A stretch of 64,000 bases of DNA, from NCBI RefSeq assembly GCF_900112455.1, contig NZ_FOLT01000001.1, positions 186,001 to 250,000 of the forward strand, read 5' to 3'. Positions within the stretch are counted from its first letter, which is position 1. The number at the start of each line of letters is the position of its first letter. This DNA comes from Alkalibacterium subtropicum. Lineage in GTDB: Bacteria > Bacillota > Bacilli > Lactobacillales > Carnobacteriaceae_A. The notes under the pieces are model-generated. The model saw only the letters and a program-made list of their open reading frames with translations, was not told the origin of the DNA and did no database searches. Positions 8,116 to 20,415 of the stretch are shown here, one piece after another. The position numbers and the translations under genes are program-made.

Positions 8116-9117
8116 TTGGAAGATACCGTTTATGGATCAAGTAATGTTCTCATACGTGTCTACGAGAACAACCTCCTCACTCGCGCTCATTTTGAAAGAA
8201 TGCTGACAGCAGATTCATTTGAAGAGGCTGTCAATGTGCTTCGTGAATCGCCTTACCGTAATGATGTCGACAGGATAAAAGAAGATAAAAATTATGATTC
8301 CATGTTCATGAATGAACTGCATCAGACGTATAATGAGATGTTTGACATTGTTCCAAACAAGGAATTGATCGAACTGTTTAGTCTGCGCTATGCGTATCAC
8401 AACCTGAAAGTCCTCTTCAAAGAAGAAATAACTGATCAGGATTTAGATCATCTGTTTATTCCGATCGGACGATACCCTATCGCTGAATTACGACAGGCCG
8501 TTCGAACAGGAGAGTCAGACGTTCTGCCGAAAGCATATATGGACAGTATAAATGAAGTGAAAACCGATTATGAGGAATACCACAATGTACAGGCAGTAGA
8601 TATTATACTGGATAGACGCTTTTTTACCCATTCACGCCTCTTGGCTGATGAAACCGGGGAACCTGGCATACCTGCATTGATTGAACGCTACATTGACTAC
8701 AATAATCTTTCCACGCTTGTTAGAGGGATGAAACAGAATCGCACGCGAAACTTTATGCTGACGATTTTGTCCAGTTCCGGCTCTATCCCTAAAGAAGATT
8801 TATTGGAGCTGATGGAAAAGGATTTAAATGCAGTGGCTCAATACTTTAGAAAAACAGATTACCGTAAGCTCATTGATAAAGCGATCGATAAAGAGACGGG
8901 CGAACTGTCAACAGTCAATGTCGACTTTGAAACGGATAATGCGTATATGGAAAAAATGCGTGAAGCAAGGCTGGAATCATTCGGGCCGATGCCTGTTATT
9001 GCCTATTTGTTCGCCAAAGAAACAGAAGTGATGAATCTGCGCTTGATTCTTTCAGGTAAAGAAAATGGCTTAACGGCGGATGAAATTAGAGAAAGGATGC
9101 GATTGAACTATGCCTAA
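8116..9117 (+). CDS. ntpC: V-type ATP synthase subunit C (d-type rotor cap)
   Basis: A 333-residue soluble subunit that links the central shaft to the c-ring. It is nearly all helical, with the repeated Y-x-x-N-L segments typical of the family (SLRYAYHNLKVLF, ERYIDYNNLSTLVRG) and the late PMPVIAYLFAKETEVMNLRLIL motif. It starts with TTG at 8116 after GAGAGGGGA. The stop overlaps the next gene by eight bases. Confidence 0.95.
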   Translation: MEDTVYGSSNVLIRVYENNLLTRAHFERMLTADSFEEAVNVLRESPYRNDVDRIKEDKNYDSMFMNELHQTYNEMFDIVPNKELIELFSLRYAYHNLKVLFKEEITDQDLDHLFIPIGRYPIAELRQAVRTGESDVLPKAYMDSINEVKTDYEEYHNVQAVDIILDRRFFTHSRLLADETGEPGIPALIERYIDYNNLSTLVRGMKQNRTRNFMLTILSSSGSIPKEDLLELMEKDLNAVAQYFRKTDYRKLIDKAIDKETGELSTVNVDFETDNAYMEKMREARLESFGPMPVIAYLFAKETEVMNLRLILSGKENGLTADEIRERMRLNYA

Positions 9118-9421
9118 CAAAATTGGTGTTGTTGGAGATAAAGAATCAGTCTTAGCTTTTAAAATGCTGGGCTTTTCAGTATCTTTCGCATCCGAGGCCA
9201 AAGAAGCCCGTCGGATCATCGACAGTATGGCGGATAAGAACTTTGGCGTAATATATTTAACGGAACAATTGGCAGAGATGATTCCCGATACAATTAGACG
9301 CTATGATGCAAAAATGAAACCTGCCATCATTTTGATCCCGAATCATGCCGGGTCACGAGGAATAGGTAAAAAACGTGTCCAGGATAATGTGGAAAAAGCA
9401 GTGGGTCAAAATATCTTATAG
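9110..9421 (+). CDS. ntpG: V-type ATP synthase subunit F (NtpG, central shaft)
   Basis: A 103-residue alpha/beta protein of the central stalk that contacts the D shaft. It begins with the family signature IGVVGDKESVLAFKMLGF and contains GVIYLTEQLAE. In Enterococcus nomenclature this is NtpG. It starts inside the end of ntpC (eight-base overlap), so it is probably translationally coupled, and it ends twelve bases before ntpA. Confidence 0.94.
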   Translation: MPNKIGVVGDKESVLAFKMLGFSVSFASEAKEARRIIDSMADKNFGVIYLTEQLAEMIPDTIRRYDAKMKPAIILIPNHAGSRGIGKKRVQDNVEKAVGQNIL

Positions 9422-9433
9422 GAGGGTACGAAT

Positions 9434-11218
9434 TTGAGTAAAGGAACGATTGTGAGTGTTTCCGGACCGCTGGTTACAGCTAGTGGAATGGAGACAGCAA
9501 ATATACAAGATATCTGCCGAGTTGGTGAATTAGGACTGATCGGCGAAATTATAGAAATGAGAGGCGACGTTGCCTCAATTCAGGTTTATGAAGAAACATC
9601 AATGGTCGGACCGGGTGAAACTGTAGAAACAACGGGAGAAGCTTTATCAGTAGAATTAGCACCCGGTATGATTTCACAGATGTTTGACGGGATCCAGAGA
9701 CCGCTTGATGAATTTATGGAAAAAACGCAAAGTAATTACCTTGAGCGAGGCATGACTATTGCCCCCTTGAACCGCGATAAAAAATGGGAATTTGTCCCTT
9801 CTGTAGAAGTAGGAACAGATTTGACCGAAGGCGATATCGTAGGGACCGTCCAGGAAACTAACGTTATCGAACACCGCATCATGGTTCCATACGGTGTCAA
9901 AGGTAAATTGAAATCGATCGAAACAGGGTCTTTCACCGTTACGGATACGATTTATGTATTGGAAACTGAAACAGGCGATAAAGAATTTACGATGATGCAG
10001 AAATGGCCTGTACGTCAGGGAAGACCGATCGCTGAAAAACTGAATCCGGTCGAACCATTGATCACTGGTCAGCGTGTTATCGATACCTTGTTCCCTGTAG
10101 CAAAAGGCGGAGCAGCTGCTGTACCAGGTCCTTTTGGAGCGGGCAAAACAGTTGTTCAGCACCAGATCGCTAAATGGGCAGACGTTGATTTGGTTGTCTA
10201 TGTAGGTTGTGGTGAACGCGGAAACGAAATGACTGATGTTATCAATGAATTCCCTGAACTGATCGACCCGAATACCGGTGAATCGATCATGGCTAGAACT
10301 GTACTGATCGCTAACACGTCTAATATGCCGGTGGCAGCCCGTGAGGCTTCTATCTATACTGGTATCACGATCGCAGAATATTTCCGTGACATGGGTTATT
10401 CTGTAGCGATCATGGCCGATTCCACATCCCGTTGGGCTGAGGCTCTGCGTGAGATGTCAGGTCGTCTTGAAGAGATGCCTGGTGATGAAGGTTATCCTGC
10501 TTACTTGGGTAGTCGTATCGCCGAATATTATGAACGTGCCGGAAAGGTCATTTCTTTAGGAAGTACCGGTAGAGAAGGAAGCATTACAGCTATCGGAGCC
10601 GTTTCACCTCCAGGGGGAGATACATCTGAGCCCGTTACTCAAAACACCTTGCGTGTGGCGAAAGTGTTCTGGGGGCTGGACAGTTCACTGGCCCAGCGTC
10701 GTCACTTCCCATCTATCAACTGGCTGAATTCATATTCTTTATATTCTAACGATATGAACTCTTTTGTAGGTGAAAAACTGGACGTTGATTGGAGTGGTAT
10801 GGTCACCCATACTAAATCACTGCTTCAGGATGAATCAGAGCTGCAGGAGATCGTCCGTCTTGTCGGTGTGGAATCACTTTCTGAGAAAGACCGTCTGAAG
10901 CTGGTTACGGCACGAATGGTTCGTGAAGACTATCTGCAGCAGAACGCGTTTGACGATGTCGATACCTACACTTCAAGAAATAAACAGTATGAAATGCTGA
11001 ATACTATCCTGAAATATCAGCAGGAAGCCGAAAAGGCAATGGGGCTTGGCGCATACTACGATGAAATCATCAAAGGGACGGAAGATGTCCGTGAAAGAAT
11101 CGGACGTATGAAATTCGTTCCTGAAGAAGAATTGTCACGTATTAAAGAAATCAATGCACAGATCGAAAAAGATATGAAAGTAGTACTAGAGAAAGGTGGT
11201 GTAGAATCAGATGCTTAA
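9434..11218 (+). CDS. ntpA: V-type ATP synthase catalytic subunit A
   Basis: A 594-residue catalytic subunit that hydrolyses ATP in the A3B3 head. The Walker A motif GPFGAGKT spans residues 232-239 (K238). A long non-homologous insertion at about residues 110-190 distinguishes A from F-type beta subunits. Other landmarks are [27 protein letters not shown] and the adenine-contact region [15 protein letters not shown]. It starts with TTG at 9434 after GGAGGGT. The 3' end overlaps ntpB by eight bases. Confidence 0.98.
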   Translation: MSKGTIVSVSGPLVTASGMETANIQDICRVGELGLIGEIIEMRGDVASIQVYEETSMVGPGETVETTGEALSVELAPGMISQMFDGIQRPLDEFMEKTQSNYLERGMTIAPLNRDKKWEFVPSVEVGTDLTEGDIVGTVQETNVIEHRIMVPYGVKGKLKSIETGSFTVTDTIYVLETETGDKEFTMMQKWPVRQGRPIAEKLNPVEPLITGQRVIDTLFPVAKGGAAAVPGPFGAGKTVVQHQIAKWADVDLVVYVGCGERGNEMTDVINEFPELIDPNTGESIMARTVLIANTSNMPVAAREASIYTGITIAEYFRDMGYSVAIMADSTSRWAEALREMSGRLEEMPGDEGYPAYLGSRIAEYYERAGKVISLGSTGREGSITAIGAVSPPGGDTSEPVTQNTLRVAKVFWGLDSSLAQRRHFPSINWLNSYSLYSNDMNSFVGEKLDVDWSGMVTHTKSLLQDESELQEIVRLVGVESLSEKDRLKLVTARMVREDYLQQNAFDDVDTYTSRNKQYEMLNTILKYQQEAEKAMGLGAYYDEIIKGTEDVRERIGRMKFVPEEELSRIKEINAQIEKDMKVVLEKGGVESDA

Positions 11219-12587
11219 AGAGTATAAAACAGTATCAGAAATCGTCGGCCCGTTAATGACCGTTCAGGGTGTCGAAGGTGTGAAATTCGATGAGTTAGTA
11301 GATATCGAACTCCAGACAGGTGAACGCCGTCGCGGGCAAGTGCTTGAAATCAACGGCGACAAAGCTGTGGTTCAGTTGTTCGAAGGGTCATCCGGCATCA
11401 ACTTGGATGAGACGAAAGTTCGCTTTCTTGGAAAACCTTTATCTCTTGATGTCTCAGAAGACATGATCGGACGTACGTTTGACGGCATGGGTCGTGTGAA
11501 CGACGGCGGCCCGGATCTTATTCCGGAAAAAAGTCTGGACATCAATGGACAGGCGATCAATCCGATTGCACGTGAGTATCCAGATGAATTTATTCAAACG
11601 GGTATTTCAACTATCGACCATTTAAATACCTTGGTACGTGGTCAAAAACTACCGGTATTCTCTGGTTCTGGACTGCCCCATAAAGAACTGGCTGCTCAAA
11701 TAGCGAGACAGGCCAGCGTTACAAATAAAGATGAGAAATTTGCGGTTGTTTTTGCAGCGATCGGGATCACGTTCGAGGAAGCTGAATTCTTCATGAACGA
11801 CTTTAAAGAAACTGGAGCGATCGACCGTTCAGTGCTGTTTATTAACCTTGCGAATGACCCAGCGATCGAGCGTATCGCGACCCCGCGTATGGCTTTGACT
11901 GCAGCTGAATATCTAGCTTTCGAAAAAGACATGCACGTCCTTGTTATCATGACAGATATGACGAACTACGCCGAGGCGCTGCGTGAGATCTCAGCAGCCC
12001 GTCGTGAAGTTCCTGGCCGTCGTGGTTACCCGGGTTACCTATATACTAACCTGGCGACCTTGTATGAACGTGCCGGAAGACTGGAAGGAACGAAAGGATC
12101 AGTGACGCAGATTCCGATCTTAACGATGCCGGAAGATGACATCACGCACCCGATCCCTGACTTGACCGGTTATATTACTGAGGGGCAAATCATCTTGTCT
12201 CGTGAACTTTATAACCAGGGTTACCAGCCTCCAATCGATGTCCTGCCATCCTTGTCCCGTCTGAAAGACAAAGGGACCGGTGAAGGCAAAACCCGTGAAG
12301 ACCATGCGCCGACCATGAACCAGATGTTCTCTGCTTATGCGCAGGGTAAAGAAGCCAAAGAATTGTCTGCCGTGCTTGGTGAAGCGGCCTTGTCTGATTC
12401 AGATAAGAAATACGTTGAATTTACAAATAAATTTGAGAAAGAATATGTTAACCAGGGTAACTATACGGACAGATCGATCGAAGAAACTCTGGATTTAGGC
12501 TGGGACTTGCTGAGAGTCCTACCAAGACCTGAATTGAAACGTATTAAAGACGATATGTTAGACAAATATATGCCAAAAGGAGAGTGA
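11211..12587 (+). CDS. ntpB: V-type ATP synthase regulatory subunit B
   Basis: A 458-residue nucleotide-binding but non-catalytic head subunit. In place of a Walker A P-loop it has the B-type sequence [21 protein letters not shown]. Conserved [29 protein letters not shown] and [26 protein letters not shown] blocks confirm the family. The ATG at 11211 lies within the last codons of ntpA. Confidence 0.98.
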   Translation: MLKEYKTVSEIVGPLMTVQGVEGVKFDELVDIELQTGERRRGQVLEINGDKAVVQLFEGSSGINLDETKVRFLGKPLSLDVSEDMIGRTFDGMGRVNDGGPDLIPEKSLDINGQAINPIAREYPDEFIQTGISTIDHLNTLVRGQKLPVFSGSGLPHKELAAQIARQASVTNKDEKFAVVFAAIGITFEEAEFFMNDFKETGAIDRSVLFINLANDPAIERIATPRMALTAAEYLAFEKDMHVLVIMTDMTNYAEALREISAARREVPGRRGYPGYLYTNLATLYERAGRLEGTKGSVTQIPILTMPEDDITHPIPDLTGYITEGQIILSRELYNQGYQPPIDVLPSLSRLKDKGTGEGKTREDHAPTMNQMFSAYAQGKEAKELSAVLGEAALSDSDKKYVEFTNKFEKEYVNQGNYTDRSIEETLDLGWDLLRVLPRPELKRIKDDMLDKYMPKGE

Positions 12588-12592
12588 GGTAA

Positions 12593-13222
12593 ATGGCCAA
12601 GTTAGACGTCAACCCCACTCGCATGGAACTTGCTAAGCTAAAGAAACGTTTAGGTGTGGCAAGTCGTGGTCATAAATTGTTGAAAGATAAGCAGGATGAG
12701 CTCATGCGTCAGTTTATTGAGCTCATCAGAAAAAATAATGAATTGAGAAACCAGGTGGAAGAAAAACTGGAGAAAGCCATGCAGTCGTTTGCGATGGCCA
12801 AATCATTACTGCACGAGAATTATATCGAAGAATTGATGGCTGTTCCTACACGAAGTGTCTCTTTAAATATGGGGCGGCGAAACATTATGAGTGTAAGGGT
12901 GCCTCAAATGAACTTTCAATATGATGAAAGTGTCGAGGATTCGACAGAGTTAACTTACGGCTATTTAAATTCGAATGGTGAGCTCGATCTGACCTTCGAA
13001 CATCTTGTAGAAGTCATGCCGCAGATGCTTGAACTGGCAGAAATAGAAAAAACATGTCAGTTGATGGCGGATGAAATAGAAAAAACAAGACGTCGTGTTA
13101 ACGCATTGGAATATATGACGATACCTCAACTTGAAGAAACCATCTACTTCATTCAAATGAAACTGGATGAAAGTGAACGTGCAGCAATTACCCGTCTGAT
13201 GAAAGTCAAGGATATGGGCTAA
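12593..13222 (+). CDS. ntpD: V-type ATP synthase subunit D (central shaft)
   Basis: A 209-residue subunit that forms the long coiled-coil rotor axle in the A3B3 head. It begins with the family signature [14 protein letters not shown] and carries long helical segments at both ends, with the late [18 protein letters not shown] motif. It starts five bases after ntpB. It is the last gene of the operon; the ntpH and ntpJ (Na+/K+ uptake) genes that follow in Enterococcus hirae are absent here. Confidence 0.97.
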   Translation: MAKLDVNPTRMELAKLKKRLGVASRGHKLLKDKQDELMRQFIELIRKNNELRNQVEEKLEKAMQSFAMAKSLLHENYIEELMAVPTRSVSLNMGRRNIMSVRVPQMNFQYDESVEDSTELTYGYLNSNGELDLTFEHLVEVMPQMLELAEIEKTCQLMADEIEKTRRRVNALEYMTIPQLEETIYFIQMKLDESERAAITRLMKVKDMG

Positions 13223-13240
13223 TCGATTACAGCAGGATCT

Positions 13241-13285
13241 AAACCACTGAAAGAAGGGGGTCAACTTCTTTCAGTGGTTTTTTTG
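13241..13285 (+). terminator. Terminator of the V-ATPase operon
   Basis: AAACCACTGAAAGAAG (13241-13256) pairs perfectly with CTTCTTTCAGTGGTTT (13265-13280) around an eight-base loop and runs into T residues. Very strong intrinsic terminator 18 bases after the ntpD stop. Confidence 0.95.
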
Positions 13286-13411
13286 TACCTCCATAGTGTA
13301 TTTCAGTTATAATATAGATAGATAAAGTAGACTGCTTATTTCCGGCAGCACAGCGATGGATGCGAAGGGAGGCGATTCTTGTTGGAGCCTGCATTTTTTG
13401 AGAAGGAAAAT

Positions 13412-15452
<2,041 letters not shown>

Positions 15453-15665
15453 ATGTTATTATACCCTTCACAGGATGATTTACTGAATAAAATCAATTCT
15501 AAATATTCATTGGTGATTTTAGCTGCTAAACGAGCTAAACAATTACATAATGAAGATGACACGCAAATGCTGGAAGAATATAAGAGTGTGAAAAACGTTG
15601 GTAAATCTCTCGAGGAAATTATTGCAGGAGATTTAGTGATCGATCCGGACAGCATCGAAAAATAA
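15453..15665 (+). CDS. rpoZ: DNA-directed RNA polymerase omega subunit
   Basis: A 70-residue RNA polymerase assembly subunit. It shows the conserved core LLNKINSKYSLVILAAKRAKQL and the later KSVGKSLEEI-like block (KNVGKSLEEIIAGDL). The start codon touches the gmk stop codon with no gap, and the ribosome site GAGGAGATGG lies inside gmk. A terminator follows. Confidence 0.95.
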   Translation: MLLYPSQDDLLNKINSKYSLVILAAKRAKQLHNEDDTQMLEEYKSVKNVGKSLEEIIAGDLVIDPDSIEK

Positions 15666-15674
15666 ATAATCAGT

Positions 15675-15737
15675 AACCTCTGTTTTAGGTCTTTTATAAG
15701 AGTTTCTCTTTTAAAGGACTAAGTGCAGAGGTTTTTT
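15675..15737 (+). terminator. Terminator after rpoZ
   Basis: AACCTCTG (15675-15682) pairs with CAGAGGTT (15726-15733), with a second inner arm pairing AGGTCTTTTATAAGAG-type sequence to CTCTTTTAAAGGACT. It ends in a T run. Confidence 0.88.
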
Positions 15738-15765
15738 CTAGTATGCAAAATAAACAGGCTGGTTA

Positions 15766-15794
15766 AAGACAGCGAAGTATTTTACTGATAAAAT
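15766..15794 (+). promoter_or_regulatory. Candidate promoter of coaBC
   Basis: Extended -10 TGATAAAAT (15786-15794) with AAGACA (15766-15771) at a 17-base spacing. About 28 bases before the start codon. Confidence 0.5.
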
Positions 15795-15821
15795 AAGGAA
15801 AAGACCTGTGAGGTGTTAAAG

Positions 15822-17021
15822 ATGTTAAAAGGGAAAAAAATAGCATTGTATGTTACTGGCGGCATAGCGGTATATAAAGTCGTTGATTTGATGCGGTCAC
15901 TGATCAAAGCCGGTGCAGAAGTTCAAGTCGCCATGACAGAATCTGCTACACAGTTCGTTTCTCCATTGACCTTTCAAGTCTTGAGTAAACGGAACGTCTA
16001 TAGAAATATATTTGCAGAAGACGATCCAGCAAAAGTCAATCATATCCACTTTGCTGACTGGCCCGATTTAGCGATCGTTGCCCCGTTGTCAGCGAACACG
16101 TTGGCTAAGCTGGCTAACGGCATTGCTGATAATTTTGTGAGTTCAGCCTTATTAGCTACGACATGTCCCATTTTTACTATCCCTGCAATGAATGAGCATA
16201 TGTATGAAAATCCGGCAACACAGACCAATATCGAAACACTTCGAGGCAGAGAACTTTACGTGATGAATCCAGATGAAGGGTTTTTAGCTGAAGGGTATTC
16301 AGGAAAAGGTCGTTTTCCGACGCAGGAACGCATCCTGGATGAATTGCGTCTGTTTATACGTGAAAAAGGAAGAGCGCTGCCCCTTAAAGGGAAATCCGTC
16401 ATAGTGACAGCTGGTGGAACGAAAGAACGCATCGACCCTGTCAGGTTCATATCTAATGATTCTTCAGGTAAGATGGGGCATGCTGTAGCGGAAGCTGCCT
16501 GGGAAAAGGGAGCTGAAGTGACCTTGATAACGGCAAGTCCATTAGCCGTATCTGGAAACATTACAGTTATACGGGTAGAATCCGCAGATGAAATGCATGA
16601 AGCCGTATCCAGTCGTTTTGATTCAAGCGATGCACTGATCATGGCAGCGGCTGTATCAGATTATTCTCCTGAAACGACCCATACACGTAAAATGAAAAAG
16701 CGGGATAAACTGACCCTGACGTTAAAGAAGAACCCTGATATACTGAAAGAGATGGGGAAACGTAAGCAGACTAGGCAATGTCTGGTCGGTTTTGCTGCCG
16801 AAACAGACAAGATAGAGGAATATGCTAAAAAGAAACTTGAAGAAAAGAATGCCGATCTGATCGTGGCAAATGATGTTGGAAAGAAAGACCGTGGTTTTAA
16901 TGTGGATAAAAATGAAGTGATCTTTTTCAGTCATCATGAGGAACCACAAACTATAAATCTTAAAGCAAAAAAAGACATTGCAGAAGATATTGTCGACTGG
17001 ATCAGTAACTTTATAAATTAA
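15822..17021 (+). CDS. coaBC: Bifunctional phosphopantothenoylcysteine decarboxylase / phosphopantothenate-cysteine ligase
   Basis: A 399-residue fusion enzyme for two steps of coenzyme A synthesis. The N-terminal CoaC flavoprotein domain (about 1-185) shows the GGIAVYK start, the HFADWPDLAIVAPLSANTLAK region and PAMNEHMY. The C-terminal CoaB domain (about 186-399) shows VTAGGTKERIDPVRFISN and the MAAAVSDYSP and KKNPDIL elements. ATG 15822 is preferred over GTG 15813 because GAGGTG lies six bases upstream. It begins a run of housekeeping genes (coaBC-priA-fmt-rsmB) in the order known from Bacillus. Confidence 0.96.
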   Translation: MLKGKKIALYVTGGIAVYKVVDLMRSLIKAGAEVQVAMTESATQFVSPLTFQVLSKRNVYRNIFAEDDPAKVNHIHFADWPDLAIVAPLSANTLAKLANGIADNFVSSALLATTCPIFTIPAMNEHMYENPATQTNIETLRGRELYVMNPDEGFLAEGYSGKGRFPTQERILDELRLFIREKGRALPLKGKSVIVTAGGTKERIDPVRFISNDSSGKMGHAVAEAAWEKGAEVTLITASPLAVSGNITVIRVESADEMHEAVSSRFDSSDALIMAAAVSDYSPETTHTRKMKKRDKLTLTLKKNPDILKEMGKRKQTRQCLVGFAAETDKIEEYAKKKLEEKNADLIVANDVGKKDRGFNVDKNEVIFFSHHEEPQTINLKAKKDIAEDIVDWISNFIN

Positions 17022-17034
17022 GAGGAGATGTCAC

Positions 17035-19449
17035 ATGTCTCTAGTAGCGAATATAATAGTAGATGTCCCGACGCTTCAGACCAACAGGGCTTATACCTAC
17101 AGCATACCCGACGCCTTCACCGGAGTGATCGAACCGGGCATGCGTGTGGTCGTTCCTTTTGGCAATGGATCGAGAAAAATACAGGGGTTTGTTGTTGAAG
17201 TCAAAGAAGATAAGACGACGGAACTGGAATTGAAGGCTGTCGAGTCTTTGATGGACAGCTATCCTGTCCTGACGGAAGAGCTCCTTCGACTGGGTGATTT
17301 TCTGGCCTATCAGACATTCAGCTTTCAGGTGAAATGCTATCAGACCATGCTGCCGGCAGTGATGCGTGCCAAATACAGTAAAAAAATAAAAATCATTGAC
17401 GAAATACCTGAATCTTTATTATGGGATGTCTTTAAAGGCAAAGCTGAAGTGAGCTGGGAAGAAGCAGAAAAAGAGAATGCTTTGACTCAAATCATTCAGC
17501 TGGAAAAAGAAGATAAGGTCGAAATAGACTACGATGTACAAGATAAAGCAGCAGTGAAAAAAGTGAAAAAAGTCAAGCCGTCACTCAGTTTTGAAACCTA
17601 CGAAGAAATCAAGGCCGGCATCCGGTCCAACGCAAAGAAACAGAAGCTGTTCCTGGATATTTTGCAATCTCTGGCCCAAGACGCAGCTTTGACTTATGCA
17701 GAACTGAAAGAGTGGGGGGTCACATCTTCGACTATCCAGTCTGGCGTAAAAAAAGGCTGGTGTGAGGTTTTTCAGGAGGAAGTGTACCGGGATCCTTATG
17801 CTGCAAGCACTTTTGAACGAACGACGCCCTTGTCCTTATCGGAAGATCAGGCACATGCTTTTCAAGAGATCCATCAGACGATCAGAGATGAGCAGCATAA
17901 GGTTTTTCTTTTAAAAGGGGTCACAGGAAGCGGGAAAACAGAAGTCTATCTGCAGACGATTTCTGAAGTGATCGAGAAAGGCAAAGGGGCGCTGATGCTC
18001 GTGCCTGAAATTGCTCTGACACCGCAGATGGTCCAGCGTTTCAAAGGACGCTTTGGTGATGAGGTGGCTGTTCTTCACAGCGGGCTGTCCAATGGCGAAA
18101 AGTATGATGAGTGGCGTAAAATCGAAAAAGAAGAAGCTAAAGTTGTCGTCGGTGCCCGTTCCAGTATCTTTGCACCGTTAAAGAACATCGGGATCATCAT
18201 CATTGACGAAGAACATGAAACAAGTTACAAGCAGGAAGAGTTCCCTAAATACCATGCAAGAGATGTAGCTATATGGCGAGGAGAGTACCATAACTGCCCA
18301 GTTGTTCTGGGCAGTGCAACACCGTCTCTGGAATCCCGTGCCCGTGCGACAAAAGAAGTTTATACCCTGCTGGAACTGAAAAGTCGTGTCAATGACTATC
18401 CGATGCCCGAAGTCGATGTGATCGATATGAGAGAAGAAGCCAAACGCGGCAACCATTCGATTTTTTCTGAAGCATTGCTTGATGGGCTCAAAAAGCGGAT
18501 CAAACAGAATGAACAGTCTGTCCTCCTTTTGAACAGACGCGGCTTTTCCTCATTCGTCATGTGCCGTGACTGCGGGTATGTACTCGAATGCCCGAACTGT
18601 GATATCTCTCAGACGCTGCATATGGATACGAAGACCATGAAATGTCATTACTGCGGCCATGAAGAGGGCATTCCCAATATATGCCCTAAATGTCAAAGCC
18701 GGTCCATCCGCTATTATGGAACGGGTACACAGAAAGTAGAAAAAGAACTGAAAGAATTGCTCCCGGAAGCGGGGATCATACGTATGGATGTGGATACGAC
18801 CCGTAAGAAAGGCGCTCATGAGAAACTTTTCAATCAGTTTGAGAGAAAAGAGGCCAGCATCCTGCTGGGTACACAAATGATCGCCAAAGGTCTGGATTTT
18901 CCCGATGTCACGCTGGTCGGTGTGATCAATGCAGATACAGCACTCGGTTTGCCTGATTTTCGCTCTGCGGAAAAAACATTTCAACTGCTTACTCAAGTGA
19001 GCGGACGTTCCGGTCGTGGTGAAAAAGAAGGCAAGGTCATCATCCAGTCTTATAATCCTGATCATTACGCCATCCAGTATGCTAAACAGCATGATTATGA
19101 TTCTTTCTACAAACGAGAAATGCATCTGCGCCATTTAAGTGAATACAGTCCATACTACTTTCTTTTAAAGGTTTCTGTGAGTCATGAGAACGAGATGACA
19201 GCGGCTAAAAAGATCAGACAATATACAGACTTTATTCGGCCGGCATTATCCAACCAAGCAATCGTTTTGGGTCCTACCCCCAAGTCGATTGCCCGGACGC
19301 ACAATCGCTATCATTTTCAAGTTCTGATCAAGTATAAGCATGAAGCTGGATTGACAGAAAAAATACATCAGTTACTGCAGGAAACTCAGAAAGAACAGGC
19401 TAAAGGCGTATTCATTTCAATCGATTATCAGCCTTTAGACTTTATTTAG
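17035..19449 (+). CDS. priA: Primosomal protein N' (replication restart helicase PriA)
   Basis: An 804-residue superfamily 2 helicase that reloads the replisome at stalled forks. The N-terminal DNA-binding domain is followed by Walker A TGSGKTE (K301), DEEH box at 391-394 and motifs GSATPSLES and GTQMIAKGLDFP. A zinc region has paired cysteines (MCRDCGYVLECPNC and MKCHYCGH, CPKC). Length is within the Bacillus PriA range. The ATG follows AGAGGAGATG thirteen bases after coaBC. Confidence 0.97.
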   Translation: MSLVANIIVDVPTLQTNRAYTYSIPDAFTGVIEPGMRVVVPFGNGSRKIQGFVVEVKEDKTTELELKAVESLMDSYPVLTEELLRLGDFLAYQTFSFQVKCYQTMLPAVMRAKYSKKIKIIDEIPESLLWDVFKGKAEVSWEEAEKENALTQIIQLEKEDKVEIDYDVQDKAAVKKVKKVKPSLSFETYEEIKAGIRSNAKKQKLFLDILQSLAQDAALTYAELKEWGVTSSTIQSGVKKGWCEVFQEEVYRDPYAASTFERTTPLSLSEDQAHAFQEIHQTIRDEQHKVFLLKGVTGSGKTEVYLQTISEVIEKGKGALMLVPEIALTPQMVQRFKGRFGDEVAVLHSGLSNGEKYDEWRKIEKEEAKVVVGARSSIFAPLKNIGIIIIDEEHETSYKQEEFPKYHARDVAIWRGEYHNCPVVLGSATPSLESRARATKEVYTLLELKSRVNDYPMPEVDVIDMREEAKRGNHSIFSEALLDGLKKRIKQNEQSVLLLNRRGFSSFVMCRDCGYVLECPNCDISQTLHMDTKTMKCHYCGHEEGIPNICPKCQSRSIRYYGTGTQKVEKELKELLPEAGIIRMDVDTTRKKGAHEKLFNQFERKEASILLGTQMIAKGLDFPDVTLVGVINADTALGLPDFRSAEKTFQLLTQVSGRSGRGEKEGKVIIQSYNPDHYAIQYAKQHDYDSFYKREMHLRHLSEYSPYYFLLKVSVSHENEMTAAKKIRQYTDFIRPALSNQAIVLGPTPKSIARTHNRYHFQVLIKYKHEAGLTEKIHQLLQETQKEQAKGVFISIDYQPLDFI

Positions 19450-19464
19450 AAAAGAGGCTTACCA

Positions 19465-20415
19465 ATGTATAAAATAATATTTATGGGGACACCGGACTTT
19501 TCAGTCCCGATTCTGGAAGCTTTAGCAGAGAGCTCTCTGTGCGAGGTTGTCGGTGTTGTGACACAGCCGGACAGAAAAGTCGGCAGGAAAAAAAAGCTGA
19601 CCGCTCCCCCAGTCAAGAATAAAGCTGTGGAATATGAAATTCCAATCTTCCAGCCTGAGAAACTGTCTGGAAGCAAAGAATTGAAGGAAGTATTAAACCT
19701 GAGTCCCGATCTTGTGATCACTGCTGCTTACGGTCAGTATGTCCCGACCGTTTTGCTCCATACGCCTCCCTTCAAAGCGATTAATGTCCATGCTTCTCTT
19801 CTGCCTAAATACAGGGGGGCTGCCCCGATCCATTACGCACTGATCAACGGGGAATCAGAAACAGGCGTAACGATCATGTATATGGAAAAAGAAATGGATG
19901 CGGGAGATATCTTGTCACAGCGAAGTCTTTCGATCGAAAAGACAGACACGGTCGGAAGTTTGTTTGACAAGCTCAGCCTGCTCGGCAGGGATCTGCTGAT
20001 GGACACGCTGCCTGATCTGTTCAGCGGTGAGATCACTCCAGAAAAACAAAAAGAATCGGAGATCACTTATGCTCCGATGATCAAACCAGCGGAAGAAAGA
20101 ATCGACTGGCAAGAATCAGCCGAAACGATCAATAACAAAATACGCGGAATGAATCCTTTTCCGGGTGCGTTTACTTTATTGAGCGGTCAGCGATTCAAAT
20201 TATGGAAAGCTGAACCGATTCAGAGGAAGAGCGATGAGGCGCCGGGAACGATCATCGTATTGAATAAAAATGAATGCATCGTGGCCTGTGGGGACGATAC
20301 AGCTCTGTCACTTCATGAAGTTCAGCCTTTCGGCAAACCTAAAATGCCGATCAGAGATTTTCTGGCTGGCGCTTTAAATTATTTAAAAGAGGGAATGCAC
20401 TTTGACAACGAATAA
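19465..20415 (+). CDS. fmt: Methionyl-tRNA formyltransferase
   Basis: A 316-residue enzyme that formylates initiator Met-tRNA using 10-formyltetrahydrofolate. The N-terminal catalytic domain contains GTPDFSVPILEAL, and INVHASLLPKYRGAAPIHYA with the catalytic N-H and the SLLPKYRG substrate loop. The C-terminal OB-like tRNA-binding domain starts near residue 205. No peptide deformylase gene lies between priA and fmt, unlike in Bacillus. It overlaps rsmB by 14 bases. Confidence 0.97.
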   Translation: MYKIIFMGTPDFSVPILEALAESSLCEVVGVVTQPDRKVGRKKKLTAPPVKNKAVEYEIPIFQPEKLSGSKELKEVLNLSPDLVITAAYGQYVPTVLLHTPPFKAINVHASLLPKYRGAAPIHYALINGESETGVTIMYMEKEMDAGDILSQRSLSIEKTDTVGSLFDKLSLLGRDLLMDTLPDLFSGEITPEKQKESEITYAPMIKPAEERIDWQESAETINNKIRGMNPFPGAFTLLSGQRFKLWKAEPIQRKSDEAPGTIIVLNKNECIVACGDDTALSLHEVQPFGKPKMPIRDFLAGALNYLKEGMHFDNE